From positions 152,520,306 to 152,584,305 of the forward strand of contig OZ018326.1 in the NCBI GenBank assembly GCA_963969495.1: a DNA stretch of 64,000 bases, given 5' to 3'. The position numbers were made by a program, and so were the translations under genes. This DNA is from Ceratothoa steindachneri. Lineage: Eukaryota > Arthropoda > Malacostraca > Isopoda > Cymothoidae. Below, piece by piece: positions 34,193-45,953 of the stretch. The notes under the pieces were generated by a model. The model did no database searches, had not been told where the DNA came from, and was given only the letters and a program-made list of their open reading frames with translations. Within the stretch, counting starts at the first letter, position 1; each line of letters begins with the position of its first letter.

Positions 34193-35730
34193 TTATTGGG
34201 TGGGGGAGTGTGTTCTGTAGAGGTGGTGGCTTTGGGTGGGGTGGTGTCTTGGTGGGGTGTAGTGGACTGCGAGGGGGTTAGAGTGACAGTGGAGGCTGTG
34301 GGAGAGGAGGCTGAGATGGGTGCGAGGAGGGTAGTGGCAGTGGGAGGTAGGCGGGGTTTGGATAGAGGGGTGGCGGAAGCGCGAGGAGGATAGGTTGTGT
34401 GAATGGGGGCTGGAGCAGTGGCTAAGGAAGGTGCAGGGACAGGACAGATGGCTGGGAGAGCGTGGTGAGAGTGGGGGGCGGTTGTTCCCTGCGGGCAGGG
34501 ATGTGTATCCGTCGGGGTGGGGAGGAGTGCAGGTCTGGATGTGTGTGCGTCTATTAGAGCGAACACCTTCTCGGGGAAGGTGATTTGCTCAATGCCGTTG
34601 GAGGCGAATAGTGTATTTAGTATATTCGCGTATAGTCGGGGGTCACCCCTCGACATGTCTTTTGCCACCGCTGAGAGCAGGGTGGCCAGGTGTAGTTTTG
34701 TTTTTGTGTTGTCGCAGGGGTGGGGTGGGGTGGGGGTGGGGGTGGGGGTGGAGTGGGGTAGGGGTGGGCGTGTAGAGTGGTGTGGGGGTGGTAGTGTGGT
34801 GTGTTGGTGTTGGTAGTAGTGGGGGTCTCTGAGTGTTATGAGCTGGGGTAGGGGGAAGAGGGATGTGTGGGTGGGGTGTGGATGCTGCAGGGGGGGGTGC
34901 GTCGGGGGTAGAGCAGGGGAAGCCGGCAGCGTAGGGCTGGCAGCAGCGGCGAATGACATGGTGAGGGAAGGGGGTGCGGGGGCGGGGTGTGTGGTTGTGC
35001 GTGTGTTTGGTTGTGGGTGCCGGATGGCCTCCACGGCGTCGTGGCGTGCCTTGCCTAGGTAAGGGCACCTGGGGTTGACGGCGACGTGGTCGCCGCCACA
35101 GTTTGCATAGCAGGCTGTGGTGGAGGTGCAGGTCGTGTAGTGGTGCCCCATTACACTGCACTTTGAGCAGATTAGGTCTGCAGTGCAGGTGTTGGTGCTG
35201 TGACCGGTTTTATAGCACCGGTGGCATTGTGTGGGTCTGATGTTGTGTTGTTCCTCTATGTGTGTGGGGTTTGTGAGGGTGCCGCAGACCTTGATGCCTT
35301 GGTCTAGCAGCATGTTTTTCGTGTTGTCACTGGACAGTGTAATTACTGCCCAGTTTTTGGACCTGTTGAAGTACAGGTCCTTGATGACCTCCTCCCCTTA
35401 CTCCTGACGGAGGTGCGAGCGAAGGTCCTCATTTGTGAATGCCAACCACAAAGGGTTGGTCCTTGTGACACGTATTTGGTATCGTTTCATGATACCGTCA
35501 GCGAGTCTCGTCTGCAGGTTGTGTGTGTTTAGTGTAGTGGTGGCATTTTGGTGGAAAGTTAGCGCGTCCTTCTGTGAGCGGAAGACGAGCTTGTGGCCTG
35601 TACGTAGTTTGATTATGTTGGTTATTGGTGTGTCGTGGGTGGAGGCTAGCGTGAGCAATGTGTGGTGGTCGATTGTGTCGGGTGCTGGTTGTGTGGTGCT
35701 CGTTAGTATGAGGTGAGAAGTGTTTGCCAT
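34060..35730 (-). pseudogene. LINE-B ORF1 (gag-like), one in-frame stop
   Basis: 557 codons from ATG at 35730 to TAG at 34060, with a single TAA at 35398-35400 that splits it into 110- and 417-residue parts in the same frame. The second part has CHRCYKTGHSTNTC, CSKCSVMGHHYTTC and a third knuckle CYANCGGDHVAVNPRC, whose first Cys is shifted (LINE-B copy 2 has CSNCGGDHVAVNPKC). A long Pro/Thr/His-rich disordered region follows, then ALLSAVAKDMSRGDPRLYAN-like sequence and a basic tail. Role: binds element RNA. One substitution could explain the stop; readthrough is an alternative. It overlaps ORF2. Confidence 0.85.
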
Positions 35731-36463
35731 TTTTGTGGTCTATACGCTTTTTTCTTTATTTGGGAAGGCCCCCGCCCCGCCGATGAGGACCCCGTGAACA
35801 TAACTCGGATGTGGTGAAGGGTGATGGATGATTTTATGGACCTGGTTGGGCTCCTTAGAGGGTGTAAAAACATGGCGGACTTAATGATGACTGAAGCCAG
35901 AATCAACTGACTCCAGTCGGGGTGCCGCCCCCTCTATTGGGTTTTGGTTATTTAACAGTTACGTCTGACATCTCACAGAGACGGAAGAGTCTCCCTCTGT
36001 GGTCCTGGACGGTGCCGCAGGGTAGGTTGTTATGCCTCCCCACGTTTGTAACTGAATCCCAAACCAGGTTGCTTCTTCCTCTGGGTTCCGCAGCGGGGTA
36101 AGCCTCAGACCTCCTTTGCCCAGAGTTTTCAATAATGCCTTTTCTAAGTAGAACGGCATAGTTGCAACGAAGCTATATGGGTAGAGTCACGTTCACGGAG
36201 CCAGACATCACGGCGGAGCAGGGATGGGGGGGGGGTTAGCACGTCATATCAGAATGACGTGCCAAGGAAATAAAGGTATTTTTATTCGGGGGGGGGGCAA
36301 GGGGTGACTTAAGGTCCTATTGTAGATGGTGAAATCTCGTCCTCGAGAAAAAGTCTGTTGGTGAGCGGGAGTGTCCTGGAGGTGACTTTCCCTCAACGTT
36401 TCCTCCTTTGCCGGCTAAGACTTCTCTTAGGTTGTAGAGCTCACGTAGAAATCGATCGCTGTC
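35731..36463 (-). promoter_or_regulatory. LINE-B 5' UTR
   Basis: About 733 bp before the ORF1 ATG. In reverse complement, ordered blocks match the LINE-A leader: 'GCGGAACCCAGAGGAAGA', 'GACCACAGAGGGAGA', 'AATAACCAAAACCC', GGGGGCGGCACCCCG and 'AGTTGATTCT'...'CATTAAGTCCGCCA'. A C-rich run lies at about 36283-36292. The transcription start should be near 36463 because the element is full length. Confidence 0.6.
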
Positions 36464-36671
36464 GATCTTGGACTTTATTTTGAATGGATATTTATCGAGT
36501 CGAAAATGTGGGCGTGTCCCGCCGCTGACCATTCATGCGGTTTGGGGCGGAGTTTGCTTGAATAGAAAGTTTGCTCGTGTGTGTAAGGGAGAGAGAAAAA
36601 AAAACTTTGACACAGGCAGGTTGGTTATCTGAGGGACATAGATAGTTTTTAGGAAATAAGATCTCGCGTTT
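36464..36671 (-). repeat. Gypsy 1 right (5') LTR, outer piece
   Basis: Contiguous version of the LTR: 'ttggactt' to 'gtgtgtaagggagagag' and then 'ctttgacacaggc' to 'aggaaataagat'. It lacks the ~1.2 kb (TA)n/palindrome material present in the left LTR. The exact outer end near 36671-36694 is uncertain; TGTCACAG in reverse complement at 36687 is a plausible LTR start. Confidence 0.65.
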
Positions 36672-39640
36672 CGCAGCTCTGTGACAGTATATAAAGGTCC
36701 ACATCTTTCCTATTTTCAGCTCGGTGTCAATGACTGCACCTGCTCGGCTGTTGCGCTTCCCGGAAGTTGCGCGATACGAAGTGGTCCGAAAGATAATGCG
36801 GGAGCCGACTTTGCTTTTGTGAGTGTATGACCGTGTGATAGCGTCTTGAATTCCCGTTTGCCTATGTGGCCCTTACCGGAATACAGTATCTACATAATTT
36901 TATGATAAAATACTATACAATTCTATTATATTATTTCATGTGCCTAATAATGTGCGTGCCTATCTCGAGACTTTATAGGAAACATAACACTCATTTGTGA
37001 GGCTTCATTGTTAATCCTATTTTACCTTGCAATGTTGCACTACCATTCTTTCTTCACCTCTTCATTCCCCCATCCTTTGCTGTACCTTCTCCCATCTAGT
37101 TTATAATCTTCTCCATATTTCTTGCCTAGTTACTTCCTATATTTTTAATTCCAATTTCTAATTAATCTGAGGGAAAGATCGTTTCCGTAAACCACCACCT
37201 TATTGAGGAAGCGACTAATTCCAGTTTTGAGGTGAAGAAGGCCTCACGGCGAATTATTTATCTGACTTCAAAGATAAATGATTTTACGGTGTTCGTCTAC
37301 TTGGCTGGGCTTATCGAAGGTTCAAGGCAAAGATGGACTTATAAAAATAAACTCTTTATTCTAACAAAGGTGTCGAGGAATTGTGGCTCCGTCTTTTTGT
37401 CAGAGAATTAAATATTTAATGACTTTAGCGCGCCAGTCTGACACTACTACTTAGGAAGGGAAACAATTCCTCCATTGGCTGAGTGGACTCTTTAATTACT
37501 GTATTATGGGAGTACCAAAGCGTTTAATCAATTTTAAGGAAAGAGCCGATCAACACGTAAGGATCCAGTGAAACACCAAGAATTAACCCCAAATATATAT
37601 CTTTTTAATTTATCAATTATCTCAAATATTTACACTAAATTCTAAAAGTTTAACATGGTTCGCAAAAATTTAATAAGGGCCTATTCCTGATGCGAGTCCT
37701 GATCAAAGCAAAGTAGGCTCCACGTAAACAAACCAATTGCTAGTTAGTTAATTTATGGAGACCTTTTAGTACAGCATTTAGCCACAATTTACGTTCCACT
37801 AATCTAACTAAAAATATGACAGGGGTCACTAAATATTATCTCTCCTTTATTTAGCTTGGATACAGCATTAAAATCCTACTTAATCAAAACAAATATATAT
37901 AGTCATTCGGACTTACATGAACTTGAAAGGAACAGGGGTTGACGGATGTCGCCATATTGGATTTTTCACGATTCTTCGAGTTGCAGAGAGCAGATGGTGA
38001 TTGTCGCGTAGACGGTAGAAAACGATGTCTAATTCTTCTAATAACTTTATCTATCCGGTTATACGTCTAAAAGACGGAGAGAGGAGTTGTGCTCTCTGGC
38101 TCAAGGAGTACTCTTCTTGGTAGCTCTTGAGTTCTTCTAGTATCCTCGTCTTCTTCGCAGGGTTACCCAACTGGGTTTTGGTTTACGAGGTGATTCCGAA
38201 AGTACTTAAATAGAACTTCCTTGGGGATTAATTCTTCTCTCACAATTACCGAGATTGCAATTTTGAGAGTTGCTCGAGGGTGAGCGGATCTTCTTTTGTC
38301 TTGCTCCTGAAATTCTTGTTTGGCACTTAGGAATTGAGATCCAACTAGTCCTCTTGCTAAGTATGAGAAGGATAAATTGGTATGGCACCGATAAGAAAAA
38401 GAGACGAACTTCTAATTCTTAGAAGTTGAATTCGGAACTGGGCGAGGGACTGATCACAATGATCTAGTCCTCTATCGTCTCTAACAAAATAATCTTCTTT
38501 CTTTCCTTACGGAGTTTATTTATAAACCGGAGACCACCCCACCTAAGGGAGAGCGCGAGGGTGAGGGGGTGGAATTGCGGACACAGGTCTGCCTATTAAT
38601 GAGAGGCACCGACAACCGTCACATTATTTCTCCTCGGTGTTTTTTTTATCTGACACCGCTTTTTGGCTTTCTGACCGCGTGCCTCCTGACCGCTGACTTC
38701 CTGACCTCGTAGGTAATCGGATCTGAGAGATGCTTAATGGCCTTTTGTGGCTACCTTAGTCCTGTAGCCCGACTCGACTACCCACTCGGCGGGGAGATCA
38801 GAGCCCTTCGGCAGTTGGACTGTTAGTCAGACGACTAACGTTCTCACGCCCCTCATCTTCTGGTACGTTTCTCTTGCTCTTCCCTAAGAGGGATTTTAAT
38901 ATATATGTCCGCTTGGCCCTCTGGGTGACGTTATGTTATAATTCCTCTACAAAAGGAATATTTGGGTTGCAAGCGGCGAGAGACGGAGCGTATTAAGCGG
39001 GAGGATAGTAGTCTATATATATTCAACGCGACTACGAGTTTAAGGGCGAGATAAGACTTAGCGGATTGAGGTGGAAGCGTGAACGCGAAGACTTCGTTAC
39101 CATACTGTATCTGATGTTTTGTCTTTTTGACTGTCTTCCTGTATGAATGCTTTTCTTATTTATATTTGCGCTCTTAATGCAGAGGGCGTGGCCTAGAGAA
39201 GGAACGGGTACCGTCGGAAGGCCTACCTCCGCTTTTTTATCCTTTCACCAACCTCTAGGTGGGGATTTAATGGTGTGTACATTTACATGACAAACTCTTA
39301 TTTGTATAATTTGATACTATTTTCGCTGCACCTCTTATGGTCAACAGCTGTGTTTACTCGGGCTGTTCCTTAAATATCCGTCTTCGATAATTTTATCTTG
39401 AGACACAACTTGGGCTGCTTGATCAAACGAAGGTGTTCAACCATTTTTTAACTCCTCTTTGTCTTCTCGCGCTTGCTTCCTTACATATACATATGTACAT
39501 TTACAAAACTCATCCTATTTCTCATACACAATTGGATATATACATTTAATAGGGCATACTTGGATTTAATAGGACCGATTCGCGTCCATTTGTGGAAGTA
39601 TCTTTCGGGCCTATTGAATCCAGAAATTTGGGGTGCAGAA
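36672..39640. other. Unassigned ~3 kb, no element recognised
   Basis: No coherent reading frame on either strand and no protein motif recognised. The longest open frames are about 60-86 residues without family features. A 'tttatttataaaccgg' stretch at 38515 resembles a TATA region, and 38560-38590 is GA-rich. It could be non-coding host DNA or the non-coding part of an unrecognised element. Confidence 0.5.
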
Positions 39641-39642
39641 GC

Positions 39643-41150
39643 CTACCTATTCGTAGTCCGACCCCTACAAATCTTTCGCATATCATCTGAGACTTTCATC
39701 TCTGATAGCTTTCCTTCAATTCCTTCTGTGTAAGCTATCCAATTTTTCCCCTTCCTCTTCCATACAGCTTTCATCTTAGACCCATTTGTTCCCATACGGG
39801 ACCCCTCTTCACTTTCATTATTATCACCCATTGGTGATATTATATCCCTACTTCATGGTTCTCGTCGATGCATATAGTTCCCATATCTCTTCATTTTTCC
39901 GATTCACTATCATTAAATCGATCCGCGATTTTCCTTTCTCCATGTTGCCATGTTGAAACTCCCTACAGCGCAAAATTACATTGATATATCCTTTTTTCAT
40001 TGATATTCCTATATTCTCCCAGTAATCCTACATGTGAATTAAAGTTCCTTAGGACTATCTCCACCTTTCATTTACTAACTAATCTGTCAGCACTCTTATT
40101 TTTTATTCCCGTGCACCCGACTCTATAAATTACTATGTCGGTCGGTGGGATGGTAGCCATTTTACTTTTTAATGAGTTTTGGGCAATAACATCGTAGCTA
40201 TTCGGCCGATTCTAACAAAATTTGAAAGCCTTATGTTGTTTTACATTTTCTTTCGAATGATATAATTGTCAAGGTTCTAGAACCCAAGGTTAGTCCTGCA
40301 ATTATTGAAAGTTTTGAAGGTCGTAAGGTCATTTGGTCATAAGTCACAACAATTGAGAGCACGCGACTTAGGTCTGTTGACCTTATTTGATCAGTGCTTC
40401 ACTCTTCTTCTGCTTTGTGCCTTCTACATATTTATGCACCTCTATGTGCATCTTGCCTCTGAGGACGCCTTATGTTTGCCTTCTAGTCCTTTCTGAGTTG
40501 CTCTCTCATTTAGCTCTACCTCCACTGACTTTGTAACCATCTTTCACTAGGATACAAAGACCATAGTAGCCATCTTCTTCCTGTGGTCTTTCCATTCCGC
40601 ATAGATGGTAATCGCCAACATTCATTTCTTCTTTAATAATTCTCAGCATTGCTAATTTCATTGTATATTTTCCTGTTCTGTTATACCCCCTTGTTAAAAG
40701 TTATATTTTGCACAGAGCCAGTCCCTGATAGTTTAAGAAACCAATCCTCCCCTCATATCCACGACCTACAGTGCATTTGATCCTATCTTCCCTTGTGTTT
40801 TATCCCCTTGTTTCGTCCTCAAGGCCCAGAGCCATCCTGTTATCTCTCTTTCAAGGTTATCTACTCCAGCCTCATGTAAGTAGACCCCATCTCGCCTTTC
40901 TCCCATTTCCACATATCTTCAATAGCGATCACCTTGATTCGCTTGTTGACTTCCAACATCCTAATTTGGTAGTAATGCCTGTCATATAATCTCAGGGGGA
41001 TTTTAACCAATGCAAATATCACTCTAGGACACTGGTGCTTTATCTTTCTTACACACTTATCCAGCACTATCATGCAATCCATCGCGCCATGCTGCAGCAA
41101 CTTATTCCCATGTGCCTGTATCAACTACCAGTCCTTTCCCCCTAGCTCTT
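39643..41150 (-). pseudogene. Possible decayed LINE ORF1/endonuclease remnant
   Basis: The minus-strand frame 40861-41124 reads GAMDCMIVLDKCVRKIKHQC, PRVIFALVKIPLRLYDRHYY and, at its end, STYMRLE. The pattern (helix, PRV + PPRLxD-like block, then a DGVHL-like site) resembles the second half of an SGNH esterase ORF1 of CR1/L2 elements. Further left, weak endonuclease-like text (GLCILVKDGYKVSG near 40550) and a basic segment (39643-39831) follow in the right order. The catalytic Ser block is not seen. Low confidence. Confidence 0.3.
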
Positions 41151-41189
41151 CGCTTATGTGTAAGGTTACTTTTCTAAGTTTTAAGATGT

Positions 41190-41965
41190 TTTCACCCGGC
41201 ATGGACCTGATAATCGTACAAATGTCAGGAGTGGAGCCGAAAGTGGCTTTTGACCTTCAATGAAGCCAAGTGCAAAGTAATGCACATTGGTGCTTCAAAT
41301 TCTGGCCACCAGTACCACATGAGGGGGGGGGGAGACCCATAGTGAGAACGGAGGAAGAGAAAAACTTGGGTGTTTTGGTAACCTCAGACCTCAAACATTC
41401 AGCCGAAGTAGCTAGGGTGGCGGCTTCTGCTAACTCCATGTTAGGCAGAATCAGGAAGACATTCATATGCCTAGATGAGATGTCACCACTGCTCTACAAG
41501 TCCCTGGTCCATCCACGCATAGAGTTTGCCATCTAGGCTTGGTCTCCATACACCAGGCGGGAGAAGGTCCAGAGGAGGGCCACCAAATTAGTGCCCACTA
41601 TGGCCCATCTGCCCTATGACGAACGACTAGCCAGACTCAATCTCACCACCCTGGAGCAGGGGTGGTGAGATGATTGAGGTATTTAAAATCTTCAAGGGAT
41701 ATGACCGGATGCGTGGAGGTGGAGATTTCATCAAGCTTGCTCCCAGACAATCCGATCCGTAGACGAGGGGCCACAGCCTGGAGGTCCTTAAGCAACGACA
41801 CTGCACCCACAAAAAACCATGTTCTTTTCCTTGAGGGTAGTAATCAAGTGGAATATGTTGCCGGAAAATGTCATAAATAGTAACAGCATCAATGGCTCAA
41901 AAAACAACTATGACCTACAATTATCAGAACTCTCGAGAATAGGCACCCCCTTTATGAGCACCTGC
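41190..41965 (+). pseudogene. L2/CR1-like LINE RT C-terminal fragment
   Basis: Begins at EWSRKWLLTFNEAKCKVMHI (about 41228), i.e. after the palm motif, so it is 5' truncated. NLGVLVTSDLKHSAEVARVA, MLGRIRKTFICLDE, LLYKSLVHPRIEFAI and, after a TAG, AWSPYTRREKVQRRATKLVP then LPYDERLARLNLTTLEQ follow. A decayed KWNMLPENVINSNS tail ends near 41900. The order is that of L2-type ORF2 C-termini. No catalytic residues remain. Confidence 0.75.
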
Positions 41966-42482
41966 ACCCCTTGCCTCTTTAGTTATCACTAGGTAAGTGT
42001 AGCTCTTGAATCTTCCGTCTAAGTTCCTTGCCTCTCGTAAGGGGTGCGGCGATTTGTCTTCCTGGCCGCCGTGCTGACGGGACTCAGCGCCCCTCCAGCC
42101 CCAGCTTAGCATCTTCTCCTCTCTGACAGTATGTGTTATTACCCTAATTCTTCACTCTCCCTATAACCTCTCCCGCAACTTTCTCTGGTCGGCCTCTAAT
42201 CTCACAGGGTAGACGCCGCCAGCTTCCTCTCACCCAATCATCCCAGATTGGGGCGGGGGAGTTAACAACCTGTTTCACCCCCACCCTCAACTCCCTCACA
42301 TCCCCTTTCTCTCTCCTTTCACAGTCTTTCAATTTTACGCCGAGCCTAAGGTGGAGCCGCCATGCTGATGGACTGCCAGGATACTATGCGGGGTTAGTTG
42401 CCTCAAATGGCGGCAGCTGGCTTTGCCGGCCCCGTATTCACCCCTCGCAGCGCGGGCTACTGCGTGGGGGTGATTAGCATAT
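41966..42482 (+). other. Unassigned; possible 5' UTR of LINE-D
   Basis: GC-richer sequence without a gene, ending with 'gccgccatgctgatggactg' and 'gttagttgcctcaaatggcgg' just before the LINE-D ORF1. Likely leader by position only. Confidence 0.35.
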
Positions 42483-44255
42483 GTGTCCCGTACTACAAAA
42501 AGGGTAACCAAGCCCAATGATGAGAAATTAAAAAGTACCCTCCTTCTACTACCATCGGAGCCGCCCTCTGGCAGCTCCACTCCAGAAAAGGAGCCTCCCC
42601 TATACTTTCTCAGAGGACCCTCCAAACTTTTTTTTACCGGAGAGGGGGCTTACTCCTCTTCCATGCCTACGAGCGCAGGGGAGTACCCCTCGCCCCCATC
42701 TTTAGAGTCGCCTTTGGGCGACTTCCTCTTACTAGCGGCAGTCCCCCCTTTACTTTCCAAGGGGACTGCCAAGAAAGCACTCAGGTGGCACCAAAATACC
42801 CGCTCCCAGTAGGAGCACCTTGATAGGGCCAACACACTTAAGGGGGCAAAAGATGGCAGAGCCCGCCGGTCAGTGCCCACTAACGTCATGCAATTGTGCG
42901 TGTAGAGTCTAAAAGGGGTCACTGTACGTTCCCCCCCTCTCCTCTTTGACTGGTGCCAGTTCGCTGACCAAAGACGATACGAATGATTCCTGGAATGGGA
43001 TCCGTGATATCTTTGGGTGGGGATGTCCACATGGAGCCCCCAAGGAGATGGACATGATACCTAAGTGACCCAGCCCCAGACGGTAGAATCTTCCATGGGG
43101 TTGAACCCGGGCTCGGTGCCAAGCACAGAACCCGATTCCGCCCCTGTGCAAGCTTGTCCTCAGATGGCTCAGGCCTCTTTGGATCCACAAGGAGAGGAGG
43201 GAACTCCTGCCCAGGCTGGTGCCCCTGTGACAGCCAAGAACTTCTCCATTTCAGAGAAGGATCTTGCTGAGGCCGGTCCATCTGGCTATGATCAGTGCCC
43301 TTCGGACAATTGATGGCACGCGGGGAGAGTGAAGCTGCACTCTAGCATGAACTTTGTGAAAGGAGTAGTTTATGCGAGGGAACTCCTGGACTACTCCATA
43401 AATGACATCACCTTAGAGCTGGCCGACCATGGGTGGTCAAGGTCGAGCGTGTGATGAGAAAACAGGAAGGTGCCACGAGACCCAACCCTACACTCTTCGT
43501 CACGTTCGACTGTGACAAGCTCCCTGAGTAGGTGCGTGCCGGTAGGTACCGCTACTGCGTAAAGGCATTCGTTCCACTGCCGCGGAGATGCCATATGAAT
43601 TGCTCCTGCAGACGCACAAAATCATGGTTACCCGAAGTCTGTGTAGGTTGCTCCAAGGCCGCACACGATAAGTCCAAATCGTGCGAAGCCAAGTGTATCA
43701 ATTGCGGAGAGTCTTACACCGCTTCTTCGAAGCAATGTGGTGAGTATCTTCTTGAAAAAGAAAACCTAGCTGTTCAGGCCCAGGATCTTCTCTGGTTTCG
43801 CGAGGCTAAGGACACTTGGTCCTGGCGCGCTGGGCTCTGCCTGGGACGTCTTATTACTCAATGTTAAGAAAGACACCCTCTGCTCCTCGCCCCTCCAGAT
43901 CTACGAGCACGTTCGATTCTCCGCCTATTCGGAACCATTCTGCAAGTTCTACCCACCCCGGGAGCTCCACTGGTAGCGTTGACAGCAGAGAGGGTTCACA
44001 TGCAGCCCTGGCTAAAACTAGGGTTCCCTCTCCTTTCCCCAGCGTGACCGTTTCACGCAAGGCGAAACCGCCGCTCGCCTCCACAGAGTCATTAGACTCG
44101 CAGGAGGCAACACCCCTGAAGTTGGTCGTGAGGCCATCTTCTGGAGTTCCTAAAGCTGACCCCCGAAATCAACACCCAGTGGTAGGTTGGGTGGCTCGGA
44201 TACAGTGGATCCTCCAAAAGAGGGACTCTGCCTCCGAAGTCTCCCCGCCTACCTA
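42483..44255 (+). pseudogene. LINE-D ORF1 (gag-like with CCHC knuckles), broken
   Basis: Pro/Ser-rich N-terminal frame (42483-42812) with EPPSGSSTPEKEPP and LESPLGDFLLLAAV. Further acidic/Pro-rich text lies at 43065-43313. A conserved block in other frames (about 43340-43520) has FVKGVVYARELLDYSINDIT and ELADHGW. The knuckle region (43532-43750) reads FVPLPRRCHMNCSCR, then VCVGCSKAAHDKSKSC and KCINCGESYTASSKQC: the last two are complete CCHC knuckles, the first has lost its spacing. The I/Jockey-type gag order is clear. A Ser/Pro-rich tail runs to 44255. Several shifts inactivate it. Confidence 0.7.
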
Positions 44256-44439
44256 AGGTTTCGAGACGGAGGAAGGAAAAGACTCGCATGGCGAGCCCAA
44301 TCTCCACTAATAAGTCCTCGAAGGCGACAGCGCATTGTCCGATGAACAGCGCCCGGAGTTCTGCCTCTGGGAAGCGTACGGCTATTCCCGTGAGGGTGTT
44401 CATTCGAAGATGGCACCCTAATCTCATCCGAGCTAGGCC

Positions 44440-44687
44440 TGGAGGACACATTCATTCAATGGAATCGCCCCGGACTTCAGGCCAGCTGGGAGGAGCTGCG
44501 GAGGCTCGTCTCCTCCCGTTCTCTGTTAGCTATCTTTTTGCAGGAAACCATGCTGGGTGCGTGCCCCCTGCCCACCCTCCCGTGGTATAAGGTTTATGCG
44601 ATCCTACCACCACGGGATGGGAGCCGGGCAGTATGATGCAACATTTAAACCCGCCATGCTGTCTCCGTTCTTCTCTTTGCTTTAGAT
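44440..44687 (+). pseudogene. LINE-D ORF2 endonuclease, first part
   Basis: Reads FIQWNRPGLQASWEELRRLV then FLQETMLGACPLPTLPWYKV and ILPPRDGSRA. These are the first two endonuclease blocks (QWN.GL and LQET) of I/Jockey-type LINEs. The frame is interrupted at 44687 by a CR1-like insertion and resumes at 45954 with LDTSFQAVVVQLHLDRRYTV. Confidence 0.72.
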
Positions 44688-45686
44688 GGCAGTATATTTA
44701 GGTGGATTCAGTCATGGCTTGGTGACAGACAGCAAAGAGTTAGTATAGATGGAGTTAAATCTGAGTGGGGGGGTGTTAGCAGTGGAGTTCCGCAAGGATC
44801 TGTTTTGGGTCCCTTTCTATTCTTAATTTATATTAATGATCTTGACATAGGTATAAGTAGTGACCTGAGTAAATTTGCTGATGATACTAAGCTAGGTAGG
44901 GCCATTAGGGCTGATTCTGATGCTGTTGTAATGCAGGAGGAATTGACCATTCTGTCCAATTGGGCTGAGAAAGGGCAAATGAAGTTTAACATAGACAAAT
45001 GTAGTGTACTTAGTATAGGTAGAAATAATCCACTGAATAGTTATAAATTAAATGGGAGAAATTTAGGGAGGACCGATTGTGAGAGGGACTTGGGTATTTT
45101 GGTAAGTTCAGACCTTCGTCCTAGAAAGCAATGCCTAAATGCTAAGAATAAAGCTAATAGGATATTGGGATTCATTAGGAGGAGTGTAAGCAATAAGAGT
45201 GCTGAAGTCATTCTAAAACTGTATCTGGCGCTAGTTAGGTCTCATCTAGACTATGCAGTACAATTTTGGTCACCATATTATAGGAAGGATATTGATTTGC
45301 TTGAGTCTGTGCAGAGAAGGATGACAAAGATGATTGGTGGGCTAAGGAACTTACCTTATGGTGAAAGGCTCAGAAAACTAAATCTACATACATTGGAAAG
45401 GAGAAGAGTCAGAGGGGAATTGATTGAAGTCTTCAAATGGGTAAAAGGATATAATAAAGGGGATCTGGGTAAGGTTCTTATACGTAGTGAACATGACAGG
45501 ACACGTAGCAATGGGTTTAAGCTTGATAAGTATAGGTTTAGGAAGGAGATTGGGAGGAATTGGTTTACAAATCGTGTGGTAGATGAATGGAATAGGTTCA
45601 CTAGACATGTGATAGAAGCCTCCTCTCTGGGTAGTTTTAAGAATAGATTAGATAAATATATGAATGAAGCTGCTAGATGGGACTGA
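44688..45686 (+). pseudogene. CR1/L2-like RT C-terminal half, uninterrupted
   Basis: 332 codons without a stop. FRWIQSWLGDRQQRVSIDGV, SSGVPQGSVLGPFLFLIYIN and the intact palm SKFADDTKLG are followed by WAEKGQMKFNIDKC, ERDLGILVSSDL, RSHLDYAVQFWSPYYRKDI, ERLRKLNLHTLERRRVRGEL and a final NRLDKYMNEAARWD. The endonuclease and the first RT blocks are missing through 5' truncation, so no function is expected. The lack of stops in a dead-on-arrival fragment points to a recent insertion. Confidence 0.88.
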
Positions 45687-45946
45687 CTTTTTTATGTACA
45701 TATGTATATATTTTTTTAAGGAGTGGGGAGATTATTTTGCGGTTGCATAAATGGACATAATCCTCTGGATGCATTTTATGTATATTGTAGATTAGATCTG
45801 ACGAACTCCTGTAAAGGGTGACAATGTTGATGACTTTTCTCTGGTAAGAAATCTTTTGTGTGTTGACTGGAACAGGAGCTGCCAAGTGTAGGCCATGAAT
45901 GGTCTTTTGCAGTCTCCTTCTTTTCTTATGTTCTTATGTTCTTATG
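44688..45946 (+). mobile_element. CR1/L2-like LINE, 5'-truncated insertion
   Basis: Inserted in the LINE-D endonuclease; TTTAGAT occurs on both sides (44681-44687 and 45947-45953). The right end is the 8-bp microsatellite (TTCTTATG)n at about 45923-45946, typical of CR1/L2 3' tails. The interior is an RT C-terminal open frame plus ~260 bp of 3' UTR. Confidence 0.85.
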
Positions 45947-45953
45947 TTTAGAT

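Larger units (their letters stand above)
31058..36463 (-). mobile_element. LINE-B copy 1, full-length non-LTR retrotransposon
   Basis: A 5406-bp element flanked by the 12-bp direct repeat GATCTTGGACTT (31046-31057 and 36464-36475). The undisturbed left Gypsy LTR shows the pre-insertion sequence (GACCTTGGACTTCATTTTG). It has a 5' UTR of ~733 bp, ORF1 with CCHC knuckles, ORF2 with endonuclease and RT, and a ~258-bp 3' UTR without a long poly(A). ORF2 is open over 959 codons; ORF1 has one stop. It is the youngest-looking LINE in the window. Confidence 0.9.

Noticed and set aside
34643..35161. 172-residue His/Pro-rich minus-strand frame
   Set aside because: Shadow of the Pro/Thr-rich part of LINE-B ORF1.
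36688..36698. TATATAAAGG as a host promoter
   Set aside because: Lies at the outer edge of the Gypsy LTR on the strand opposite to pol, with no gene downstream.
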